This document shows, in pieces, positions 1 to 5,088 of a stretch of DNA of 7,808 bases; the stretch's first letter is position 1, and each line of letters begins with the position of its first letter. The stretch comes from Novosphingobium sp. GTDB taxonomy: Bacteria; Pseudomonadota; Alphaproteobacteria; Sphingomonadales; Sphingomonadaceae. The translations under genes were made by a program, and so were the position numbers. The notes below the pieces were generated by a model that worked only from the letters and a program-made list of their open reading frames with translations, did not search any database and was not told the DNA's origin. The stretch covers positions 1 to 7,808 of the forward strand of contig JAIXYF010000197.1 of assembly GCA_027490345.1 (NCBI GenBank), written 5' to 3'.

Positions 1-206
1 GCGTCGGTATGCGCAGCGCGAGAATAGATCTGCGGCCCGGTGGCCAGTTTGGCGGCTCCCTGGAAGGCATCCGCAAAGGCGCTGATATCGACTGGCGGCC
101 TGAACTGGACAGCAAAGTAGGCAAACACCCGCTCCTGCAGGGCGTTGTCATACTCGGCTTGCCAGGCATCGACGGGTGGTTGCCAGTTTTCCGGCATCTT
201 CTTCAT
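1..206 (-). CDS. oxd: Aldoxime dehydratase, N-terminal part (cut by left edge)
   Basis: The minus strand from ATG 206-204 stays open to the window edge (68 codons). The enzyme family is haem-dependent and removes water from aldoximes to give nitriles. Seen: early residues WQPPVDAW, then FAYFAVQFR, then TGPQIYSRAAHTD. These correspond in order and spacing to the start of OxdA/OxdRE-type proteins (YQPPF..W, GYLGVQYRG, DGPQTHD..HHTD), as I recall them. A GGAGA ribosome site lies about 7 nt before the ATG. The gene starts 33 bp after the nitrilase stop, so both are probably on one transcript. Aldoxime dehydratase beside nitrilase and an AraC regulator is a known gene arrangement. The haem ligand and catalytic residues of the family lie beyond the window, so activity cannot be judged. 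A frame listing on the plus strand misses this gene because it has no stop inside the window. Confidence 0.85.
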   Translation of the reverse strand, partial: MKKMPENWQPPVDAWQAEYDNALQERVFAYFAVQFRPPVDISAFADAFQGAAKLATGPQIYSRAAHTD

Positions 207-239
207 GGCCGTTCTCCGAATGAACGAACCTGCCGCTGA

Positions 240-1271
240 TCAATCAGCATGGCTAACCCCTTCATCGGATGGGACCATACCTACTTTGCCTGTGTCGATG
301 CCTGATGGGCCATCGCCTGCCACGGAGTAGACTATCGGACTGCGGCGTTCACGATTGACCAGCAATTGGAAGACGTCAGGACGCGAATAATGGCCGCTCG
401 GGTCGGCCGCCGACTTGGCAAGGCTGATCATGTCCAGATCGATGTCGGCAAAGACCAGTCCTTGTTGCGTGTCTGGCAGCGCATCGGCAAGCGGACGCCC
501 GTCGGGCCCGAAGATCCTTGCCGCACCGCCCCCAACCGGCAGCAACTCCCGCTTGAAATCCGTGTCGCAGATCATGTCCTGGATCTCGGGCGTGACGAGG
601 GTCGAGGCAGCGATCACAAAGCACTGGCCTTCAGCCGCATAGACCTGGCTGACAGCGGTGTTCAATTCAGGGCCGAGGGCAAAGGCCTTGTCGGCGTATA
701 GTGAGAAGCCGGGCCATGCGCCGATGTGGACCTGTTCGTTTTGCGCATACATCGCGAACTTGTTCAGCGGATTGAGATGCTCCCAGCAGCACAGGCTACC
801 AATCCGGCCAAGCGGTGTATCGCGCACGAAGAAATCACTGCCGTCGCCTTCGCCAAAGATGGTGCGTTCAATATGTGTGGCTTTCAGCTTGCGCCGTGTT
901 GTCATAGTCCGGTCGAACGGGTCGATATGAAGCTGCGCAATGTAGAGGCTGCCATCCTTGCGTTCGCTGTAACCCAGCACGGTGTAAATCCCGCGGGAAA
1001 CCGCATGCTGCGCGATCGAGGCGACTTCAGGGCCATCTGCGGTGATGCAATTGTTGAAGTGACGCTGGACGAATTGCATGGATGCCGCCGGAGCATCCAG
1101 CCAAGCCCACCAAGGGTACCCGGGGATCCAGCACTCAGGAAAGGCAATCAACCGGGCGCCGGCAGCGGCTGCTTGATCAATCAACTCGATTGTTCGGGCG
1201 ACGCCGCCATCCTTGTCGAAGTAGACCGGGGCCGCTTGGACGCTCGCGGCACGATAGCTCGTTCCAATCAT
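240..1271 (-). CDS. nit: Nitrilase (aliphatic/arylacetonitrilase-like)
   Basis: A 343-aa nitrilase, the usual length for the family, hydrolysing a nitrile directly to carboxylic acid and ammonia in the cytoplasm. The catalytic triad is visible: Glu46 in LIAFPECWIPGYPWW, Lys128 in RRKLKATHIER and Cys162 in GSLCCWEHLNPLNKFAMY. Other family blocks are present, including GEGDGSD (141-146), EQVHIGAWPGFSLY (179-192) and GHYSRPDV near the C terminus. The CCWEHLNPL form of the cysteine motif is closer, as I recall it, to arylacetonitrilases than to the NCWEHFQ form of Rhodococcus aromatic nitrilases; the substrate is not settled by this. The start ATG at 1271-1269 gives the normal family N terminus, although the ribosome site is weak (GAAAG some 10 nt upstream). 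It is the first gene of a likely operon with the aldoxime dehydratase, which supplies its substrate, and it is divergent from the AraC regulator. Confidence 0.95.
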   Translation of the reverse strand: MIGTSYRAASVQAAPVYFDKDGGVARTIELIDQAAAAGARLIAFPECWIPGYPWWAWLDAPAASMQFVQRHFNNCITADGPEVASIAQHAVSRGIYTVLGYSERKDGSLYIAQLHIDPFDRTMTTRRKLKATHIERTIFGEGDGSDFFVRDTPLGRIGSLCCWEHLNPLNKFAMYAQNEQVHIGAWPGFSLYADKAFALGPELNTAVSQVYAAEGQCFVIAASTLVTPEIQDMICDTDFKRELLPVGGGAARIFGPDGRPLADALPDTQQGLVFADIDLDMISLAKSAADPSGHYSRPDVFQLLVNRERRSPIVYSVAGDGPSGIDTGKVGMVPSDEGVSHAD

Positions 1272-1292
1272 GGGATGCTTGCTTTCTGATCA

Positions 1293-1298
1293 AAGATA
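1293..1298 (-). promoter_or_regulatory. Possible -10 box of the nitrilase operon
   Basis: Read on the minus strand this is TATCTT, 21 nt before the nitrilase ATG, which leaves room for a short leader. No convincing -35 box lies 16-18 nt further upstream. That would fit a promoter needing an AraC-type activator, but it is equally what a chance match would show. Low confidence. Confidence 0.25.
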
Positions 1299-1380
1299 GC
1301 AGGGCCGGGCGTCACACGCACCGTTGTCTCTTTCGTACATCCTTCTCACAGCGCCTTCTTGCTCGCAGAGGCATCAAAAA

Positions 1381-1408
1381 TTGTCGCAGTCGGCACTTGT
1401 GCGATAGT
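1381..1408 (+). promoter_or_regulatory. Candidate araC promoter with overlapping dyad
   Basis: TTGTCG (1381-1386) and GATAGT (1403-1408) are separated by 16 bp and lie 40 bp before the araC ATG, a plausible sigma-70-like pair. Inside it is a dyad, TCGCA (1384-1388) and TGCGA (1400-1404), with 11 bp between the arms, about one and a half helical turns centre to centre. A regulator bound here could repress its own promoter and act on the divergent nitrilase promoter. This is inference; AraC-family sites are often direct repeats and are hard to recognise in a single sequence. Confidence 0.3.
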
Positions 1409-1448
1409 ATGCTCGGTCACGCCGGGAATCGCGTATGAGGGAGGGCAT

Positions 1449-2417
1449 ATGGAGTTGCAGGCTGCAGCCTTTTCGACAGATGCGGTGCCGCTTTCGCAGC
1501 GCCTGCCCTATTGGCGCGATCTCGTGTGCGATACCTTCGTCGAACTGACTTGCGAGGCAGCGTCGCCACTCGACTTTTCCGGTTCGATCAAGACGCGCGA
1601 TTGCGGCCAAGTTCGCTACACGCAGGTGCGCTCGTGCCGTCATCAAGTGGTGCGCGACAAGCGGCGGATCGCGGGTTCGAACTTCGATCATTTTCTCCTC
1701 AGTCTGCAACTGCGCGGGCGCGGCACACTTGTGCAAGGTGGCCGCACAGCGACGTTGGAGCCCGGTGATTTCGCGGTTTATGATGTTACGAAGCCCTATC
1801 ATCTGCGCTTCGATGACGCGTTTGAGCAGCTTGTGATCCAGTTGCCCCGCGACGAGATTGTCTCTCGCCTGTTCAATATCGAGGATTTGACCGGACTTCG
1901 TGTTTCTGGCCAGACTGGCCTTGGCCGCCTTGCATCCAGCCTGATCGTTCAACTTGCGTCTCAACTGGATGCACTGGCACCCGAGCATCTTGCACGGGCT
2001 CAATCCAGTGCGGTCGATCTGGTTGCCCATGCGTTGGCTAAGGACACCGATAAAAATTCTACCCGCCGATCCGAGAGCCAGGAGCGGACGCTTCGTAGAA
2101 TTCTGCAATTCATAGAGGACAATTTATCCGAACAGGAACTGACCTGCGAGGCGGTCGCCGCCGCCAACGGCCTTTCCGAACGCTATCTTCGCAAGCTTTT
2201 CCAATCCAAAGGACAGACGGTTTCAGGGTGGATATGGGCACAGCGCCTCGATCGGGCAAAGCAGGCCATAGCTAACCCGCTCAGCCGGCACAGGTCTATT
2301 TCTGCGATAGCCTATGACTGGGGCTTCAAGGACGCGGGGCATTTCAGCCGAGCTTTCAAAGCACGCTTTGGTATGAGCCCTAGGGATTTGAGAGCAGGCA
2401 TTTTCTCACCGAGTTGA
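1449..2417 (+). CDS. AraC-family transcriptional regulator of the nitrilase cluster
   Basis: A 322-aa regulator. The C-terminal region (about 212-315) is an AraC double helix-turn-helix: LRRILQFIEDNLSEQELTCE leads into the first HTH (AVAAANGLSERYLRKLFQ), and SISAIAYDWGFKDAGHFSRA plus FKARFGMSPRDLR form the second HTH and family signature. The N-terminal part (about 10-190) fits the AraC-binding-like sensor domain seen in FeaR/NitR/OxdR-type activators (PLSQRLPYWRDLV; LEPGDFAVYDVTKPYHLRF). I chose ATG 1449 because GGGAGGG stands just before it and the sensor domain begins directly. An ATG 90 bp upstream in frame would add unrelated residues and has no comparable site. By position, divergent from nitrilase and aldoxime dehydratase genes, it is probably their activator, responding to a nitrile, aldoxime or product. 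The ligand is unknown. Confidence 0.92.
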   Translation: MELQAAAFSTDAVPLSQRLPYWRDLVCDTFVELTCEAASPLDFSGSIKTRDCGQVRYTQVRSCRHQVVRDKRRIAGSNFDHFLLSLQLRGRGTLVQGGRTATLEPGDFAVYDVTKPYHLRFDDAFEQLVIQLPRDEIVSRLFNIEDLTGLRVSGQTGLGRLASSLIVQLASQLDALAPEHLARAQSSAVDLVAHALAKDTDKNSTRRSESQERTLRRILQFIEDNLSEQELTCEAVAAANGLSERYLRKLFQSKGQTVSGWIWAQRLDRAKQAIANPLSRHRSISAIAYDWGFKDAGHFSRAFKARFGMSPRDLRAGIFSPS

Positions 2418-2563
2418 CGCAAGCCGAGCAGAATGCCGATGCCGCTGTTGCGGCGATCATCAAGGCGGCGGCGGACATTGCCGAACGGACGCATCGAGCG
2501 GCTATGGTAATGACCTCATCTCGACTATGTCTAAGATCATGGCCGAAGCGTAAGGTCTTGTAA
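2414..2563 (+). other. Short unrecognised ORF overlapping the araC stop
   Basis: A 49-codon reading frame opens at TTG 2414, which overlaps the araC TGA, and ends at TAA 2561-2563. The first 30 residues (LTQAEQNADAAVAAIIKAAA, then DIAERTHRAA) look like an amphipathic, alanine-rich helix with ordinary GC-rich codons. After about codon 33 the composition becomes irregular (MVMTSSRLCLRSW) and the frame runs into the hairpin at 2533-2587. No ribosome site precedes the TTG. It could be a remnant of a longer gene that was cut when this block was assembled. I do not recognise the family and do not claim it is expressed. Confidence 0.2.
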
Positions 2564-2590
2564 AACAAGATAAGTCGCCATGATCTTTTT
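2533..2590 (+). terminator. Nested hairpin followed by T-tract
   Basis: Perfect 11-bp inverted arms AAGATCATGGC (2533-2543) and GCCATGATCTT (2577-2587) enclose a second hairpin, TCTTGT-AAA-ACAAGA (2556-2570). The outer right arm runs into TTTTT (2586-2590). Read on the plus strand this fits an intrinsic terminator for araC, whose stop is about 115 bp upstream. It is longer and more elaborate than a typical terminator stem, so a role as a mobile-element or recombination site is also possible. There is no T-tract in the opposite direction. Confidence 0.45.
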
Positions 2591-2613
2591 ATTCTGAACG
2601 GGCGGCACCAAAA

Positions 2614-2985
2614 GTGACCGCGCGATGTTTTCGGCGCTACGACGACCGCGCCATCCTGACCGCAGCGGCGCGTGCAGAGGAAGCGGCCAGTCTGCTGCTG
2701 AAGCTGGGCGGCCGCACCACCCTCGCTGGCGACAGCGACGACATCAGCGATGCGCTCGGCGATGCAACCGCCGACGCGCTGGCCGCTTGAGGGCAGAGGA
2801 TCGATGGGACGGCCGAACGCGAGGACGGCCCCTACTGGGAGAACGACTGGCGGCACCCGCGAACCGGCCGGGCTCGCCGCTGGCTGGCGCAGATTGCGCC
2901 TCGCTTTGCCGCGCTGTTCGGAGAGTACGAATGCCTCGGCCATATGTCGAACGGGGAGGGCGTCTATCGCAAACGGGCAGCCTGA
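2614..2985 (+). pseudogene. Hypothetical gene interrupted by an in-frame TGA
   Basis: One reading frame carries two protein-like segments separated only by TGA 2788-2790. The first (from GTG 2614, 58 aa) is acidic and alanine-rich, including YDDRAILTAAARAEEAASLL, LGGRTTLAGDSDDIS and ALGDATADALAA. The second (64 aa, stop 2983-2985) is basic and tryptophan-rich: EDGPYWENDWRHPRTGRARR, WLAQIAPRFAALFGEYECLG, HMSNGEGVYRKRAA. The second segment has no start codon except an ATG 15 residues before its end, so it cannot be an independent gene. The simplest reading is one hypothetical gene of about 123 codons broken by a nonsense mutation. There is no good ribosome site before the GTG, and a stop lies 30 bp upstream in frame, so the 5' end may also be missing. 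I do not recognise the family. It ends 62 bp before the antitoxin. Confidence 0.4.
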
Positions 2986-3007
2986 AATCGAGAGTGTTCA
3001 TTTGAGT

Positions 3008-3023
3008 GATATAGTGTTATATC
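3008..3023. promoter_or_regulatory. Palindromic operator candidate of the toxin-antitoxin operon
   Basis: GATATA-GTGT-TATATC is a perfect 6-bp inverted repeat with a 4-bp centre, 24 bp before the antitoxin ATG. It is the most AT-rich spot in the neighbourhood and overlaps -10-like hexamers (TATAGT 3010-3015, TTATAT 3017-3022). Xre-type antitoxins of this class repress their own operon by binding palindromes over the promoter, so this is the natural operator. Binding is inferred from position and symmetry. Confidence 0.5.
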
Positions 3024-3047
3024 CATTCAATCGAAAGGATGTGCTCC

Positions 3048-3422
3048 ATGGCTACCAAAGCCGCCATTGCTGCCAGCGATGCCGAAGTCCTGACTTCGGC
3101 GATCATCCGAATCGCCAAGTTCTGGAACATGTCCAATGCCAAGCTCGGCACGGTGCTGGGCTTGTCGCAAGCGACGGCCTCGCGCCTCAAGGCAGGGACG
3201 ACCCTGCTCGATCCCGCGTCCAAGTCGTTCGAGGCCGGGCAGTTTCTGCTGCGCCTGTTCCGGGGGCTCGATGCGCTGCTTGGCAGTGACGACGAGGCAG
3301 CAAAGTCCTGGCTGGCAACACCCAACCTCGATCTCGCCGCGCGTCCGGTCGATCTGATCGACAGCATCCGCGGCCTCATCACCGTTTGCGACTATGTGGA
3401 CGCCCACCGCGCTCGCGTCTGA
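3048..3422 (+). CDS. Xre/MbcA/ParS-family antitoxin
   Basis: A 124-aa antitoxin that binds and neutralises the RES toxin encoded next to it and probably represses the operon. Residues about 15-50 form an Xre-like helix-turn-helix (AIIRIAKFWNMSNAKLGTVL then GLSQATASRLKAG). Residues about 62-124 form the toxin-binding domain formerly called DUF2384 (FLLRLFRGLDALLGSDDEAA; WLATPNLDLAARPVDLIDSI; GLITVCDYVDAHRARV), with the usual Trp-Leu, Asn-Leu and C-terminal tyrosine-aspartate pattern. I chose ATG 3048 because AAAGGA (3034-3039) stands 8 nt before it; the in-frame ATG at 3039 overlaps that site. Its last 29 bp overlap the toxin gene. Length and domain order are normal for the family. Confidence 0.93.
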   Translation: MATKAAIAASDAEVLTSAIIRIAKFWNMSNAKLGTVLGLSQATASRLKAGTTLLDPASKSFEAGQFLLRLFRGLDALLGSDDEAAKSWLATPNLDLAARPVDLIDSIRGLITVCDYVDAHRARV

Positions 3423-4116
3423 GGTCTCGTCCTGGCGCGGCGAGGTCTGGCGGGTGGTCGAGGCGCAGCACCGCATCTCGACCGACCGTCTGGCCGACAC
3501 GCGCGAGGCACAGGAACGGCTCGAGCATCTGGCCGATGCGGTGAAGCCTCCACTGCCTGAGAGCGCTGCCGGACTCGACTATCTCCTCGCTTCGCCATTC
3601 CGCTATGGCCATGGCAGCGCGAGCCGTTTTCGGCGGGCAAACGAGCGGCCAGGTATCTTCTACGCCAGCGAAGTCGAGGCAACCGCTATCGCCGAAACGG
3701 CGTTCTGGCGCCTGCGCTTCTATCTGCGGTCCCCGGGCTTCGTTCCACCTGCGACGACTACCGAGCACACCAGCTTCACCGCCAAAGTCGCGACAGGGCA
3801 GCTGCTCGATCTGACCCGTGAACCATTTGCGGGCGATGAAGCACTGTGGACCGACCCTGATGACTATACGGCCTGCCAGGACGTCGCAACCTCCGCCCGC
3901 GCTGCGGGCATCGCCTTGATACGGACGCTTTCGGCGCGGGACACGCTGCGCCGTTGCAATATGGTCCTGCTCGCCCCTGCCGCCTTTGCCTCGCCCAAAC
4001 CCAAGATCCGCCGGACGTGGCATCTGCGTTTCGAGAACGGCCGTCTCTCAGCGCGCGCCGCCCTGCCGTCGCAGGAACGGTTCGTTTTTCGGCCGGGGGA
4101 TTTCGGGCTCGCCTGA
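3394..4116 (+). CDS. RES-domain toxin (NAD-targeting), partner of the Xre antitoxin
   Basis: A 240-aa RES-family protein. Known relatives act on NAD+: MbcT of Mycobacterium is an NAD+ phosphorylase, and ParT of Sphingobium ADP-ribosylates phosphoribosyl-pyrophosphate synthetase. Seen: WRGEVWRVVEAQHRISTDRL (14-33), LDYLLASPFRYG (61-72), then the RES core with Arg78 and Arg80 in SRFRRA, Tyr90 in GIFYASE and Glu101 in AIAETAFWRLRFYL. These sit where the family has its conserved Arg, Tyr and Glu. LWTDPDDYTACQDVATSARA and GIALIRTLSARD follow as in full-length members. The core is intact, so the toxin is probably functional. ATG 3394 lies inside the antitoxin gene in another frame and has no ribosome site, so translation is probably coupled to the antitoxin. 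Which of the two chemistries it uses cannot be told from sequence alone. Confidence 0.93.
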   Translation: MWTPTALASEVSSWRGEVWRVVEAQHRISTDRLADTREAQERLEHLADAVKPPLPESAAGLDYLLASPFRYGHGSASRFRRANERPGIFYASEVEATAIAETAFWRLRFYLRSPGFVPPATTTEHTSFTAKVATGQLLDLTREPFAGDEALWTDPDDYTACQDVATSARAAGIALIRTLSARDTLRRCNMVLLAPAAFASPKPKIRRTWHLRFENGRLSARAALPSQERFVFRPGDFGLA

Positions 4117-4393
4117 CGCGAGGTCGGAACTGCTCAGCAGGCAGGAAATGCTTTGGCCTCCTTGATCAGTTTTGGACTTAGCCAGATCATGCCCTGCTGC
4201 CGCGGCGAGAGAGGCCCTGGGCCGGTCGCCTGCGCCCTGCAAACCCGCCTTCGCCATGTCCGTGTTGGCCCCTTCCAGCGCAACGAGCGGATGCTCAGCC
4301 TTTATCCTCGCTACGTTGTCGCGTTTCCCGGCAATGGTGTTCTCGAACGCCTAGTGATCGATGCCAAGGCGCGCAGGGTTACCGTGGTCGAGG

Positions 4394-4458
4394 TGATCTG
4401 CAAGGTCCGTTATTCAAAGTGATGTTACTGTTTTGGCCGACAATCCTGATCTGCAAGG
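4394..4458. repeat. 12-bp direct repeat upstream of nasT
   Basis: TGATCTGCAAGG occurs at 4394-4405 and again, perfectly, at 4447-4458, with 41 bp between copies and a 53-bp period (close to five helical turns). The copies lie 105 and 52 bp before the nasT ATG. They could be binding sites for a regulator of nasT or a small duplication. The match is exact; the role is unknown. Confidence 0.45.
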
Positions 4459-4474
4459 GATGCATACAATCGCC

Positions 4475-4504
4475 TTGAAACAATCCGCTGCCTCGCGCAC
4501 TAGT
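4475..4504 (+). promoter_or_regulatory. Candidate promoter giving a leaderless nasT transcript
   Basis: TTGAAA (4475-4480) is a good -35-like hexamer. With an 18-bp spacer, ACTAGT (4499-4504) would be the -10 box, though it is a poor match. Transcription would then begin at or next to the nasT ATG (4510). There is no ribosome site before that ATG (the preceding bases are TTCCCC), which agrees with a leaderless start. Inferred from spacing only. Confidence 0.3.
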
Positions 4505-4509
4505 TCCCC

Positions 4510-5088
4510 ATGCGGATTGCCATTGTCGATGAAAGCGCCAGCCGCGCTGCGGTGATCCGCGAAGGGCTTGCGGCAGTGGATGGCTGCGAGATTTTCGTGG
4601 TGACCGAGCGGCGCGGGCTGGTTGCCCGCATTGGCGAGATTGCGCCTGACATCGTGCTGATGGATCTCGGCAACCCATCGCGTGATGTCCTTGAGGAATA
4701 CTTCGCGGTCAGCCGTGTACTGGGCCGTCCGATTGCCATGTTCGTCGACGAAAGCGACGAAGAAGCGATTGCGGCTTCGGTGGATGCCGGAGTTTCGTCT
4801 TATGTCGTCGATGGGTTGGCCCCGCATCGGATTCGTCCGATCCTTGATTTGGCGGTGCGGCGGTTCAACGCGTTTTCGCGCCTCCAGTCCGATCTGGCCG
4901 AGGCCAAAGGCAAGCTGGCCGAGCGCGATCTGGTCGACAAGGCTAAGCGCATTCTTATGGACAACCGCGGTTTCACTGAACCGCAGGCTTATGCGCAGCT
5001 GCGCAAGACTGCGATGAACCAGGGCAAGCGCATCGCCGATATTGCAGAAGCGGTCGTCACTGCGCACCAGTTGCTGGGAGGAACATGA
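4510..5088 (+). CDS. nasT: NasT: ANTAR-domain RNA-binding antiterminator for nitrate assimilation
   Basis: A 192-aa two-domain regulator. Residues 1-120 form a receiver-like domain: acidic Asp7-Glu8 in MRIAIVDES and Asp52 in PDIVLMDLGNP at the phospho-acceptor position. The conserved receiver lysine is not evident around SSYVVDGLAPHR. Residues about 124-188 form the ANTAR RNA-binding domain (LQSDLAEAKGKLAERDLVDK; AKRILMDNRGFTEPQAYAQL; RKTAMNQGKRIADIAEAVV). In studied bacteria NasS holds NasT until nitrate binds NasS; free NasT then binds a two-hairpin leader RNA and prevents termination ahead of nitrate genes. Here a suitable leader lies at 6309-6523. The start is firm: an in-frame TAG stands at 4501-4503 and MRIAIVD is the first receiver strand. 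The lack of a ribosome site is unusual. It overlaps nasS. Confidence 0.95.
   Translation: MRIAIVDESASRAAVIREGLAAVDGCEIFVVTERRGLVARIGEIAPDIVLMDLGNPSRDVLEEYFAVSRVLGRPIAMFVDESDEEAIAASVDAGVSSYVVDGLAPHRIRPILDLAVRRFNAFSRLQSDLAEAKGKLAERDLVDKAKRILMDNRGFTEPQAYAQLRKTAMNQGKRIADIAEAVVTAHQLLGGT

Larger units (their letters stand above)
4117..4509. other. Gene-poor stretch between the toxin and nasT
   Basis: I see no convincing gene in these 393 bp. Two competing frames exist. On the plus strand 4153-4422 could encode 89 aa (ending VTVVEVICKVRYSK), with no ribosome site and no recognisable domain. On the minus strand a frame with natural-looking peptides (AFENTIAGKRDNVARIKAEH, PLVALEGANTDMAKAGLQGA) is closed by TAG at 4353-4351 and TGA near 4419, and lacks a start. 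The minus-strand text looks more like decayed coding sequence, possibly left from the event that brought in the block to the left. A 12-bp direct repeat (4394-4405 and 4447-4458) and the likely nasT promoter lie in the right part. Confidence 0.4.

Noticed and set aside
1309..1319. GCGT-CAC-ACGC palindrome as a regulator site
   Set aside because: Four-base arms are too short to separate from chance.
1359..1448. N-terminal extension of the AraC protein from an upstream ATG
   Set aside because: The extra 30 residues do not belong to the family, while ATG 1449 has a strong ribosome site and begins right at the sensor domain.
1374..2108. A 244-aa minus-strand reading frame inside araC
   Set aside because: It is a shadow of the AraC gene; the product has no domain and the plus-strand gene has a ribosome site and an intact HTH pair.
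3379..4023. A 214-aa minus-strand frame across the RES toxin
   Set aside because: It is antisense to an intact RES domain and has no recognisable motifs.
4093..4130. Small hairpin CTCGC-CTGAC-GCGAG over the RES stop codon as a terminator
   Set aside because: The 5-bp stem has no T-tract after it, and such stems are common in GC-rich DNA.
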